Source of the DNA: Lottia gigantea
Lineage: Eukaryota > Mollusca > Gastropoda > Lottiidae
Length of the DNA: 64,000 nucleotides
Direction of reading: 5' to 3'
Assembly: GCF_000327385.1 (NCBI RefSeq)
Contig: NW_008708797.1
Span: 2,030,015-2,094,014 of the forward strand
Part shown: piece by piece, positions 11,901 to 23,500 of the stretch
Position numbering within the stretch: the stretch's first letter is position 1
Layout: each line of letters opens with the position of its first letter
Made by a program: the position numbers and the translations under genes
Notes under the pieces: generated by a model
What the model was told of the DNA's origin: nothing
Databases searched by the model: none
The model's input: only the letters and a program-made list of their open reading frames with translations

Positions 11901-13279
11901 TTCTGCGAGGAACTGTTTTTCCAATCACTTCTCAATAGAACTGGTGCGAGCGATTTCCTCTCAAGTGCAAGAGGCTCTGCTGAAAATTACAGATCAAATT
12001 TCTTACAAATATGGTTTTAAATTATTTTTAGATACTACCAAAGCCATTTTAGCTCAACTCCATAATGAAATAAATCTTTCAGCGTCCTTTGTAATATGAT
12101 ATATAGTTTGAGATAATACCAAAGCTGAATTTCTGCTGAATACACTTACAGTGAATAAAACAAAGTATTTTTGGTTAGTTTCCCCAACACAGTTATTCAC
12201 CCATGGACAATGGTGATCCATTTTTCTAATACATCTTTGACAAACACTGAAAATAAATGTCAGGTTCAAAAATTTAAATAGATATATATGAGCAAGACTC
12301 AAAATTTTTGTCAAATCAATAATTGAAATAATTCATTACTACATATCAATTGCACAGAAATGAATGTACAAATCTTGAGATAATTAACACTGTCAACTCA
12401 TGCGCTATGCAGATGGCAATTTTACCAGAACAAATATTTTCATAAAAGGCCATAGCCAGAAGCTGATCTTAAAGTAAAAAAGCTGTCTTACAGTAAAATC
12501 TCATATTCTCTAAGTTTATAGGATGTGAATAACTATATTCATAGTTTGTAGTTCAATATCTTACCTACAATGATGAGCTCTATCAGGTTTGATACTTATA
12601 CACTTTGGACATTTATATACAACTTGACCTTCTTTTAACCCTAATCTTAAAATATTTTCTCTTGTAGCATTTCCCTTCTGGATGGATCCCTGTTAATAAA
12701 TATCAAGTCTCAAAAAAACAGTTCCATGGTCGAGGTCAAATGAAAAAAGAGATTTACCCCAAATTTATTGATTTGTTCTTTAGTGAATTGATCATATTAC
12801 TTTACACTCTACAAAATAACAACAAAAATCCAAAAAGACCTGACTCAAGTATATTGACTATACAGATTTTGTGTTCTGTTCCAACCTCGCAATATTGCAC
12901 ACTGCCTTTGAGAGATTCCTCTTATAAAATGATACTCACCGGATCTGAAAACATTGTTCTTAGATGAGATGCTGCAGCCAGAAAGGAGAAGAATAAAAAG
13001 AAGAATCCATGAATAACCTTATGAGCTTTGTTTTGATGTGGTAATAAGATGATAAATATCACAACATATTGAGAATATAATATTAGTAACCAAGTTAATA
13101 CAGCACAAACTATCCCACATACATCAGTGACAAACCATGCATAACGAAATGGTAATTTCCGTATGCCAAATTTTCTAAATAAAGGTCGACAGTCAATTAT
13201 TTTGATTCCATCTGCTACTGGTACTTCTTTCTTGGGAATTGGTGCCACTTGCCCACTTTCTGCATCACTGTAATTTTGC
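8917..13279 (-). CDS. DHHC palmitoyltransferase, ZDHHC3/ZDHHC7 type (first exon not found)
   Basis: S-palmitoyltransferase, an integral membrane enzyme; ZDHHC3/7 act at the Golgi. Exons in transcript order are 13279-12940, 12689-12565, 12246-12059, 10538-10408 and 9075-8917, and all phases agree. The first visible exon encodes a short cytosolic stretch and two membrane helices ending FSDP. The second gives [11 protein letters not shown] and [16 protein letters not shown]. The third holds the active site, [18 protein letters not shown], then a third helix. The fourth has the last helix and SDET. The fifth has [12 protein letters not shown] and [15 protein letters not shown], a C-terminal block shared with vertebrate ZDHHC3/7. 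The donor of the DHHC exon is a weak GTTGAG at 12058, chosen because it is the only one that keeps phase and yields the expected W-K-C junction. The initiating exon must lie above 13279 and is not identified. Confidence 0.93.
9139..9174 (-). mobile_element. 36-bp 5'-truncated SINE tail with 13-bp target duplication
   Basis: The reverse complement reads as the last bases of the SINE at 17246-17614 (gtaggacgt...ctccattcatttcat). It is flanked by perfect direct copies of GATTCAAAGTGTA at 9126-9138 and 9175-9187. It is a 3'-anchored, extremely truncated insertion just upstream (in plus coordinates) of the last ZDHHC exon. Confidence 0.75.
9224..10340 (+). repeat. Dispersed repeat with TACGCCCAC end, copy 1 (ZDHHC intron)
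   Basis: Begins with the TACGCCCAC terminal motif and contains 'caagggcaataactc' modules, here expanded in tandem. The same repeat occurs at 10790-11260, 26740, 28740-29409, 42710-44190 and 44580-45198. The matching right end (GTGGGCGTA) is missing, so this copy is truncated on that side. It is non-coding. Confidence 0.7.
9781..10170 (+). repeat. 123-bp tandem repeat, about three copies
   Basis: 'caagggcaataactcaaaaa' starts at 9781, 9904 and 10027, a strict 123-bp step, with a fourth diverged copy near 10149. Units 1 and 2 are almost identical, so the expansion is recent. The open frames across it (9884-10132) are products of the repetition. Confidence 0.95.
10790..11260 (+). repeat. Dispersed repeat with GTGGGCG end, copy 2 (ZDHHC intron)
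   Basis: Direct-orientation relative of 9224-10340. Both share the stretch from 'gataaaacagtct' through 'gccagttatttatgct'. This copy lacks the TACGCCCAC start (it reads aggcaagaaatgataaaac) but keeps a right end CATGTGGGCGTG at 11249-11260. The fourth visible ZDHHC exon (10408-10538) lies between the two copies. Confidence 0.65.
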
Positions 13280-14192
13280 CTGAAAATATGAAATAAAAAA
13301 TAGGTTTATACCTCTACATATATAAAAGGAAAAAAAAGACTAAGGAATGTGCCAAATACAAGAAGAATCTTATTTTTTTTCCAATGGTGAAAAGTTAAAA
13401 CCAAAAGTATTGAAATGGTGATCAAACTTGTAAGCTTCCATCAAAAATAACTTTAAGATACAGCCTACTAGTAACTACTAGTACCGGTACTAAGTAAGAT
13501 TCAGAAGAGTACTATGTATTAACCCAAGCACTAACATATATAGTATACCATGTCTCAGTCCATGAAACTTGAAAGATGGCAAATAAATGCACAGAAAAGG
13601 GTAGGCCTAATATCCCATGGTTATAATATCATGTATAGGTCTTTGCTGTGCCTAGATGACAATGGTTACAATGGTTTATCATCATTTTTTTTTATAACAA
13701 CATCTCTTTCAATTTCATTTTTGTTATTGTAATTGTCTTGTTGGATGTTGGCCATGTTCCTCAGTAGCATAGGCCTATATTGTAAACACTATGCTACCCT
13801 TGCTTATTAAGGAACGTGAATGTTGGCAGGCATTGACATGAGTCAGTCTTTCTTTGATATCTAAGTTGAGTACATCATGAATTCATGTTGCCATCAAATT
13901 GATGAGGCCTAGGCAAAGCAAGCATGAGTACCATGGCCGTGGTGAGGTGTGAACTGTGAATGATTGTGAAGCTGAAGCACGAGTCCATGCATGACATAGA
14001 TGGATATTCGTCCATGGATCACAATACAGCATTATTCAGGTAAATAATTTGGATTGACTTATTACGTGTTATTTTCTGTATAATTCTCCATATTCAGATT
14101 ATATTCTTTCTTTGATCACTTGTCAAATCATGATTTTCAAGAATGTTTTTATTAATTTCTTGTTGTTGATTTCTTGTAGCATGTGTACATAT

Positions 14193-14277
14193 ATGACGTA
14201 TTACACAATTTCCGGTTGATCGTCGAGCTTGACGGAAATAAAGGCAGATGAAGCATGACGTACTTCACATTTCCGGT
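14193..14277. promoter_or_regulatory. Shared ZDHHC/EXOSC7 promoter region with a duplicated CRE/ETS-like block
   Basis: Two similar blocks, 14193-14216 and 14255-14277, each contain ATGACGTA (a CRE/ATF-like site) followed after about 12 bases by TTTCCGGT (an ETS-like GGAA core on the other strand). They lie about 130-200 bases before the EXOSC7 start codon and on the 5' side of the divergently transcribed ZDHHC gene. CRE and ETS sites are typical of housekeeping bidirectional promoters. No TATA box is obvious. Confidence 0.55.
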
Positions 14278-14410
14278 CACAAAACTCACGTTGTTTTGAA
14301 TTAATTGCTACTTCATGATAAAAAATTCATTGTTGTTTTCTATAACACACCAATAATTTAATTTATTCAGTTGTCTTAAAGGCTAATTGGTGCAATACCG
14401 AAATAAAATC

Positions 14411-17400
14411 ATGACTGACATTATCTACAGTGAAGCAGAAAAAACTTACATTCTTCATGGAATACAGGTTTTGATTCGTGCCTCAAATTTACCATCATCC
14501 TGGACGTTACAATTTCAAATATAGATAATATGATGATATGACTTCCAATAACAAAAAATTTTCGCTGTTAGTGCTCAAGACATAAATTGTAGAACGAGAT
14601 ATTTCTAACTATAAGCTGAAAAGTTTTAAATATATGAACATATGATTACCTTTTCTATGTAATTTTCTAATCTAATCAGACTGTTGACAGTTGTAATTTT
14701 ATTATTAAGGATCAATGATGTCATGATTTCATGTCTGCTGGAAATTACAATGAGCTATATTGTTAACAAAGTCACTATAAGATTAACCATATTTATTTTA
14801 AGTTGATATTGCAAGTTTTATAATAATAATTTGTAAAAGTCTCAGCATTGACTAATGAATGATTTTTTTGATTTTAGGAAAACTATAGAGAAGATGGTAG
14901 AGGCTGTGAGGACTATAGACACATGGAAATTGAAACGGGTGTTGTTTCTAATACAACAGGTTCAGCAAGAGTTAGACTGGTAATTTCTGTCTTTTATATC
15001 TATATAATTTTATATCTGAAGAATTGAGAAGGAACTATCATTTAAAGGCAGAAAAAGTCTACCACAGTCCCACCACCTCAGACCAGACCGGCCCCACCCC
15101 CGACCTGGCCTCGAGTTGGTCCAGCCTATTTGACAAACCCACTTACGAGGATCTGTTTCAAATAGATAGCCCTGCCTGCGAGTGGCAACTACAAAGGCTC
15201 CAAGGCATCTAAGGTTGAAAAATCAAATTCATAAAAGAGTTTCCCTCCCAGTAGGAAGACAACGACACAAAACCTGTGCCGTCTCCCATGTCCCTACTCC
15301 ATTTGTGTAGACCCAGATAGCAATACTTTGGTGTACTTCGGGTTGCTAAAGACCACCTGTGTCCTTTATATCCATTTAGCTACAACACCAGAACCACACG
15401 CCTACCAGTTCGACCATCAACTGCCCGCCATGCCCCCCCCCATCACAAGCTGAAAGCTTCAGCAAGTGATGAAAAAGCCGATTCAATTGGCCTGCGCTTT
15501 ATCAATCCGCCTCTGCAATTGACCCTAGACGCCTCCGCATCTGACCGAAGCCGCCTCCGCAATTGACATGGTACGCTTCCGTACCAGTCAAGAGCCGCCT
15601 CCGCATAAGCAATCCACAAATGACCTGAGACGCCTCCGCGTCTCACCAGAGACGCCTCCGCGTCTCACCAGAGACGCCTCCGCTTCAAGTCAGTCCGCCT
15701 CCGCAACTGACCCAAATCCCTTCCACATTCTAGCAGAGACGCCTCCGCATTGCAACCCCGCTTTTCTAGCCTCACTGCCCCTGAAGAGTACGAACAGAAC
15801 GAAACCGGTCGGGCCACTCATACCTAGAAAGGGTATTTTTGGAAGCCATTTCTTCCTTAACTTTATTATCTCTATCATATAAAAGCATCATAATTATGTT
15901 CTTCTATTTCGTTGAATATTTAAAATGTTAAAAATTATATGCCAATAAAATTATTATTAGTATTATTATTATCTAGAAAAATAGAAACTAGATACAAAAC
16001 CGACAGTTATTTTGGTAAAAGGACATCCTTGAAAATGATGTAAAATTCAAATCCCTGTCTTTTTCTAAATGCAATATCTATAATTTCAGGCAAATACAGA
16101 TTTATTAGTTGGTATTAAAGCGGAGTTAGGTTCACCATCTCCAGATAATCCTAATTGTGGTTGTATTGAATTTTTTGTTGATTGGTAATTATTTATGTTG
16201 ATTATTAGGATTTTTATTTAGGACCGATTGGGGTGAAATATCTGAGATTGCCCCAATTTCTAACCTAGTTATGAGATTTTTTCCAGAAAACCTTGCTTTT
16301 GGAGCTGCAAGGGGGATTTTTTGTAAATTGAGGTTAATTTTGGTAAATTTGGAAGCCTCAGAAATCAGTGTGGTTATAGACTTTTGAGAAGAGGATAAAC
16401 TGAAATGGACAAAAAGGGCAATGTTTTATTTTTGGTCATGCTATATTTTCTACACACTCTAAATTATTTGTGTTTTTTAGTTCAGCAAATGCTACCCCAC
16501 AGTTTGAAGGTAGAGGAGGAGAAGAATTAGCAACAGAAATAAGTAATGTTTTGACCAGAGCTTATAGTAATTCTACTTCTTTAGATTTGAAATCATTATG
16601 TATCATACCAAAACAACAGTGTTGGATATTATACATAGATGTTTTAGTAAGTACATTATGATAGTTTTTAGTAGATACAGAAATTTGTAGAACCTCCAAT
16701 TTTTCCAAATTTGCTTCTGAAGATAATATATCTAAGGAAACATGTTGGTCAAATTTTGCTGAAGCTCTTTGATGAAATTTAATAGATATGATGGTTTTGA
16801 TCAATCAAAATCAATTTATTGCAAACTATCACCATCTTGAATATTTTTTTTGTTATTTAGTTTTTAGAGTGTGGTGGTAATTTGTTTGATGCAGCTTCTG
16901 TTGGAGTTAAAGCAGCACTTTTCAATACAAAGTAAGTATTGGTATTGTGATGTGCATACTCTCCAGACTACAATTTATGGTTTGTACAAATGCAAGGATG
17001 ATGTCTATTGATTTTCGTGATCAATGAACAACTTGTCAATTTATTGTTAGCGTTGGATAATATATATTAGATATTTATTTAGATAATAACTTTAGGTCTG
17101 TGAATAGAAAATAATATATAATGTTACACCAGCATACTATAAATAGTATTAATAGGTATTTATAAATCGAACTTTTCAGTTTTGTCACATATAATAGTTT
17201 GAAATAAAGTGGATCTGATTTCAAGATGCCTTTAATGCAAAAAAAGGGAGCCGTGGTGGCTCAGTGAGTTAGACGCTTGCTCACTAACCTGAAGGTCCGG
17301 GGTTCGATCCCAGCATAGGTCGAGATAATACCTTCGGATTTTTCAACCCGGTTTCCCCCTGTCGGTGATGCAGGTAAGAGGGGCTGACATGGAAAAGGCG

Positions 17401-19759
17401 TCTAGTCGTTCGGATGGGACAATAAACCGAGGCCCCGTGTGCTACAGTTTGTGCACGTTAAAGATGCCTCGACAGTTGGAAATCAAAAAAGAGCAGGCTT
17501 ATGCCGCTGTCCTGGCAAAATTTCCCTCATTGCACCCTGCATGGCGTTGCCCGTCTTCATTAGCCCACATGGTGCAGAAAAGTAGGACGTAAAACTCCAT
17601 TCATTTCATTTCACTTAATGCAAAAAAGACTTGCAATGATTTGCAGAAAATATCTTTCTCAGTCAATTTCAAGTTCACAATAAAACAACACAAGAGAGTT
17701 AACACAGTGAAATGATGAGTGTACAGATTGTTTATGTAGGATGAAAATACTGAATATTTATTTATTAAACAGAATACCAAATGTCACAGTCAACCAAGAT
17801 GAAGATGATATGGAAATAGAATTGTCTGATGATCCATTTGATGTTCAGAGAATAGATATAAAGTCAGCACCTTGTATTGTCACCCTCAGTAAGGTACATG
17901 ATTTTTTAGTGTTATATTATATTGAAAATCAAAAAAGGATTAAATGAGGAGCTTATCTTACATTAAAAATGAAATGAGATGAGAGAAAAGACATTGCTAG
18001 ACATAATAAGATAACTTATTATCTGATCTGATATGACTGGATAATCTGTTATGTGGAAATGAGTGATCTAAGCTATCATATTTCTGAATCTAATAATTAA
18101 ATTTATAAAAAAAATATGTCTTGTCATTTAACTTAGATTGGTCATCATCATGTAGTTGATGCCAGCCAGAAAGAAGAAGCTTGTTGCTTAGCCAGGTATG
18201 TTTTGTTTAATATCAAGGACTTACTGTAAAAGTGTCTGTCAGATTAGTTGAGGAAATCTTTCCCATTTATTTAGAGGCTTATTTACATTTAATTTTAAAG
18301 GGACAGCTGCACAATTCTTTTTGACGAATCATACCTTAGTCTCAGAAACGGGAAGTCAATCAGTAATAGGGTTCACAGGTCACCATCGAAAATTGAGCCA
18401 GAATTATCCGCGTTTTAATGTAAGATACTCTGTGATATTAAGAAAAAACAAGTGAGTAAAATTCCTAGTTCGAGATATTTTTCAAGGAATTATACGATTT
18501 TCGAACACTTTTAGTACTTCTGAAGACTATTTACATATTTTCAAGACTCAAATCAATTCTTAAAATGGCGCATCTGTCCCTTTAAGTTAGCACCAGTTGG
18601 CAAGTATAGTAGATTGTTTCTGATGCACAGTAGTATATTAATTAAGTGAATAACAAAATAACACCAAGATTTAATCTAATTAAATCTTGGTGTCATTTTA
18701 TTATTTACATAATTTGTCTGTATTGACTAAATGATGGTTGTTTATATTTCAGTCTAATGATGGGTGTTTATATTTTAGACTAATGATGGGTGTTTATATT
18801 GCAGTCTAATGATGTTTATATTTTAGATTAATGATGGGTGTTTATATTTTAGACTAATGATGGGTGTTTATATTGCAGTCTAATGATGTTTATATTTTAG
18901 ATTAATGATGGGTGTTTATATTTTAGACTAATGATGGGTGTTACAGCTGATAGTACTATTACTGCATTAAAAAAAGAAGGATGGGGTAGTTTAAATCCTG
19001 AGAGTATATTTGAGATGATGGAGGTAGGTCAATAGTTGTAAAGCAATATTTGATATCAGTATGGAAGGGGAGGCTCAATATATTAATATGTATTATATTA
19101 TATTTATTTCCTGTGAAATGCATAATTTTTGTTGTTGATAAATCTGATTTGATTTAATAATAGTAATTTATTTACATGTATATGAAAGAGAGGTCTAAAT
19201 TACATTTTAATGTATGGTTTTATAAAGAAATAAGATACTAAATACAATACTAAATATAAAACAAATATTTACAATGATAGTGATAATTTGCGTCAGATTA
19301 AGGCATGATAAATGTACTTTGAATCTTGGCTGGATAATAAGTGAGTACAAGTTTGAATAAACATAGCATTCATAAATTTTTTTAATGTATACAGTACGTA
19401 GATCATAGTATTTATGACATATTCAGATGAAATGAAATTCATCTTCCACACAGTTTCTGTCGCATAGAGTACATAATCTATCACCGGGATTTCAGTAAAC
19501 AAACCCATTAAGATGACACTATTATTTTTGAGTTGTTAAATCAATCTTCTGTACATCGGTAGATAAATGGCATCAATGGTTTTTTATAGAAAATCCTGCC
19601 TAAGCTCAAATTTTTTTCTGTGTTTATTTAATGGTTAACAAACTTGTATCTTTTCAGTCAGGAAAAAATGTTGGTAAAGTTTTAAACGCCAGTCTGTTGT
19701 CTCTATTAGAAGATGAAGAGAAAGGATCCAAACGAAAAACTGTTGGATTTTTGAAATAG
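14411..19759 (+). CDS. Exosome complex component RRP42 (EXOSC7)
   Basis: RNase-PH-like subunit of the nine-subunit RNA exosome core ring, working in 3'-5' RNA processing and decay in nucleus and cytoplasm; eukaryotic ring subunits are structural. Nine exons, 14411-14467, 14878-14979, 16090-16184, 16481-16646, 16861-16931, 17773-17893, 18137-18195, 18927-19023 and 19658-19759, give 289 residues (human about 291). Signature blocks are SEAEKTYILHGIQ, EDGRGCEDYR, SGNT-like VVSNTTGSARVRL, CSANATPQFEGRGG, ECGGNLFDAASVGVKAALFN, ELSDDPFD, PCIVTLSKIG and SLNPESIFEMME, all collinear with human EXOSC7. All intron phases agree. Intron 2 holds a GC-rich minisatellite, intron 5 a SINE, and intron 7 a TTAA-type MITE plus a repeat made of duplicated copies of the exon 8 acceptor. 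The codon over junction 7/8 reads Arg where the upstream decoy acceptor would give Ser. Confidence 0.97.
15507..15757 (+). repeat. GC-rich minisatellite, about 22-bp unit, in EXOSC7 intron 2
   Basis: Around ten units begin GCCTCCGC and continue with 'atctgaccagagac'-like sequence; two neighbouring units (gcctccgcgtctcaccagag) are identical. It sits in a GC-rich island (about 15040-15830) unlike its AT-rich surroundings, perhaps part of an inserted element whose ends I cannot define. Confidence 0.85.
17246..17614 (+). mobile_element. tRNA-derived SINE, full length, in EXOSC7 intron 5
   Basis: The head resembles a tRNA with polymerase III boxes: A box TGGCTCAGTGAG and B box GGTTCGATCCC. A central conserved part follows (gttcggatgggacaataaac, cgaggccccgtgtgctac, cacgttaaagatgcc) that recalls the MetaSINE core from memory. 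The unique tail ends 'ctccattcatttcattt'. It is flanked by an imperfect 14-15-bp direct duplication (ttaatgcaaaaaag) ending at 17246 and starting at 17615. Frame 17365-17592 inside it is not a gene. Tail-only relatives lie at 9139-9174 and, decayed, near 49333. Confidence 0.9.
18299..18581 (+). mobile_element. TTAA-flanked MITE, copy 1 (EXOSC7 intron 7)
   Basis: 283-bp non-coding element with terminal inverted repeats AGGGACAG / CTGTCCCT, flanked by TTAA at 18295-18298 and 18582-18585. TTAA target choice is that of piggyBac and Kolobok transposons. Related copies are at 45384-45642 and 60363-60610; all share 'tagtacttctgaagactatt' or a close variant. Confidence 0.85.
18751..18926 (+). repeat. 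Minisatellite of duplicated 3' splice sites before EXOSC7 exon 8
   Basis: Each 22-26-bp unit has AG followed by (t/a)ctaatgatgggtgtt and a 'tatatttt' tract, which is the acceptor plus the first coding bases of exon 8. AG positions are 18751, 18777, 18803, 18825, 18851, 18877, 18899 and 18925 (the last taken as the real one). A 74-bp trimer is repeated exactly in step (18777, 18851, 18925). Using an upstream acceptor runs into a stop within one or two repeat units. Confidence 0.9.
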
Positions 19760-20569
19760 GATTATTGACTTGAGCTAGATTAAAATGTAAACTATGTTAT
19801 GAATTTACATGGATTAATACTCATGCTCTTGGACTATGTGTATGGTAAATAGCAAGATATCATTCCGGATATAAAAAGACAAGATGTTGGAATGTTGGAT
19901 GTTAAAATACTTAGTGATCTGGACAAATAAAATTATTGAAGTAAAGAGGTGCTAATATGCTGTACAACGTAATGCTATCAGTTTAACCATAATTGTACTT
20001 TATCTAACATGATATGCAATATACATACAACAAAGCTTTCAAAATCTTGAGGTCCATCTTAAAACATTTAAAGTGGGTAAATTTAACTCATTGAACCTGG
20101 CAAAAATGTTCAATAGTGAAATAAAGAAAGGTTGATGAAATACCAGTAGGATATAGAACTCTCTGGACAACTGTAATAACTTTTATTCTAAAATCATCAT
20201 TAACCAACATTTATAAAATTATACAGAGATGATTCAATTTTCCGGTATATAATTTAAATACAGACTTCATCCTGAGGGTTAAGACAATAGTATTATTAAA
20301 CTATTGACTATATATTTATATTTATATATATATATATATATGTATATATTAAATAAATATAGTTAAATGAAAATATTCAACAGAAAAAAAATAAATTTGA
20401 TTACTAGGAAATGATAAGGTGCATGATTATGTCTTGACAAAACTTAAAATGCATGGTGACTCAAGGTAAGTCACTAAAAAATTATAATTATCTATTAAGG
20501 TGTATGAGTGAAAATTTTAATACATTATGAGACCTATATCGATTTTATTTATATAATTAAATGCTAAAA
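19760..20569. other. Tail-to-tail interval between EXOSC7 and IMPA1
   Basis: 3' untranslated and intergenic DNA of two convergent genes. It contains an AT dinucleotide-rich run around 20310-20350 and no coding-like sequence. Confidence 0.6.
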
Positions 20570-23500
20570 TCAATCTCTTCCTACATCAATCTGTGTCAGT
20601 TTGGAAGCTATTTCTGTAATGATATTCTCACAGTTGGCACCAATAATACGTCTTCTCATAATATCAATTTCTTCACCTTTCAAAACGAAATAATACAGAT
20701 ATTGTGAAATATTGCATATATTAAATTTGTTGATTTCAAGACTGATAACAAATAGGGATCTAAAGTCAAAAATGTTTTTCAAGAAAGTATTTATCAAATC
20801 ATAGTGAGTTACAAAAAAAAGCCTACTCACAAACTTCATAAGAGAGCAATTATGTCAAATGAAATGAAAAAATGCAGACAAACAGCTACACAAGCTCTTT
20901 TTATCTTATTTCTTTTTATTAAAAATAGTTTTCCAGGAAGGTAACATTCACCCTCTTGCAGCTTTGTTTGAATTAAGGTAGGCGAACTGAATATTATATG
21001 TAATGACAATATATGCTCCAGATTTAACCCTTTGAACACTCAAATGTAAATGAAATAAAACATCATATAGCCTGAACTCCCTAGTAATATAATCTTATGA
21101 CATTAACGTTATGTGTCATCATTTGGTAACAAGGGCTTTACTGCCCTCTGGGGTATTTTTTGCGTAATTATGTGGGTATATAATGTGAAATATAAAACAT
21201 TGTGAATGTGAGCCTTGTGAATTCAGGAGATTAATTTTTCAATATGCTAGTCTATTTGAGATAAGTACCTGTAGTATCTTTATTGACTCCACCAGCTTCT
21301 TGTAAAATTAACATACCAGCTACAATATCCCAACAATGTATACCAAATTCTACATACGCTTCATACATACCACTGGCTACTTTACATAAATTAATAGCTG
21401 CTGAACCATATGCTCTTATCCTATTACACAATAACAACATAAGATTAAGGATTGAACTCCACTGTAGCGATAAGAGATTTAGAAGAACATGTGTATGAAT
21501 AGCATAAAAACATAGAAAAATTACAAAATCAATTATTGAACCACCAACAACTCGTTTACCACATAAAATGTTGAAGGCAATTATGGTATGATTGGGAATT
21601 GCTGCATTTCAATGATTGTTTCAATATTGAATAAAATACAAAATTATACTTACCCATGACATGACTTTAAAACAGAATGAATGTTATTGATTTTAGTAGA
21701 TAATACATCAGGATCTCTTGAGCTACCACCTTCCATAATAATAGCTGCGCTTTTTAATTCTGAAACATAATATTTAGTACTGAAACAATATTTATGCAAT
21801 TTTACACTAATAAGCTGCTGAAAGACATGCCCACCCATTGAAATTAGTTGTCAAATTGTGCCTAAACCCTATTAATAGGGTTTTGATGTATTCCAGAATG
21901 TAGTTAGGACAGTATATGAATATTTTATTTGACTTACCTTTAACAGAGCTAACAGATAATTTTTTACCATTTACAAATGAACCTTGACCTTTTTTGGCTG
22001 TATACATCTGGTCCAATATAGGTACATAAATTACACCAATAACAACCTATGTAACAAATCACATTTAGTTTTATATCCTGTTCACTTGTTATAAGTAAGG
22101 TTTACTTAGTAAAACAAAATTTCATGCCATAGTATGGGAAAGGTGGGATTATACCATATCTTCCATACATACAACCTCCATAGCCTATTACTATGTAATC
22201 TATCTATCTATCAACCAGAAAATAATTATTCCTACCTGTTTATTTACCAGTATTCCACAAGAAAAGGCGACTTCAGGTATGCTGAAACAATTCATGATAA
22301 TCATTAAGTCTTGCAAGACATAAAAAAGAGCAGTCCATTTTATATTTGCATAGTTTAATTGAAAATGTATAGGCATATAAAATAATTTTTCACACCCTAA
22401 GTACAGTACAATTGTTATTTAGATTGAATCCAATAGTTCATGGCAGCATTCCTATTCCTTAATGTGAATATTTAATACATATATTTATGTCATACAAGGC
22501 ACATCACACATGCCAAAAATGTTATTGTTTTATTCCAGACAAAGTGAGCAAAGTGTATGGTATATGAGCATTAACAAGTATTTATCAGAGTACAAAAGAT
22601 TGTAAAGGACAAGATTAAATTTACCTATGAACAAAGTTTGTTGTTCCATCTACAGGGTCAATAATCCATGTAAAATCATCAGTTAGTGAACAGGCTGACC
22701 CATCAGCTGATACAGTTTCTTCACCAATAAATCTGTAAACAAAGGACCATAATTTTTTCAGTGTATATAATTATGTATTATAAACTAAAATTATTCATAT
22801 TGTTGATCATCCTGATCTTAAATTTACTGTAAGAACTCTGCCAACCAAGCAACATGTATCACTCGCTTTAAATATTATCACAACAGGACATAACAGAATA
22901 TATCAAACCAGGCATATAATGTGACTAATAAATGTCCTATGGATACAATGATAATAAATCTCATATTCAATCCCTAACTTAACACTGATGAAGCTAAATT
23001 TCAGCTACAATCCAACGAAAAATATCTTATTATAACAGTAACAGTCTGAAGATAATCTTAATCTACATTGTGCATTTCATTTAACTGTAGCGCAGGAGCT
23101 TTATAGACAGATAAAATTAAGCTCTTTTACAAGATAAAACTAATAATTAGAATGTCCCTTCTAAAATTTGAGGAAAGTTTGAAAATGATTAACCTTATTA
23201 TAAAATGCAGGTACATACTTATGATGAGGATATTTTTTCATTATCAAATCTTGAATCATTTTCTCTACAGCCTGGTCAGTTTCAGTTACTAAATCTGCAG
23301 CACTTTGTTTTATTTCCACATTCTTTTCTTTATAAAATGCTTCTCTGATAGCCTGCATATTGGTTTATAGCATCATATTATCATATATAATGATATAATG
23401 TATATTTTCATCTTGCTCAAACAAAGGTAATGAGTGAAATTATATAAGCTAAGATTAATCAATTTGGATGGGGTTATGTCCTTGATAGTAACCTAAATGT

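Noticed and set aside
13960-14040. Candidate first coding exon of the ZDHHC gene (minus-strand ATG with an open frame)
   Set aside because: No donor site of the required phase and no match to the family N-terminus.
15443-15882. Antiparallel frames in the GC-rich island
   Set aside because: Driven by GC content and the GCCTCCGC repeat; no domain on either strand.
17246-17320. tRNA gene, because of clear A and B boxes
   Set aside because: No complete cloverleaf with a matched acceptor stem; it is the head of a SINE with target duplication.
17365-17592. 75-codon frame
   Set aside because: Lies entirely inside the tRNA-derived SINE.
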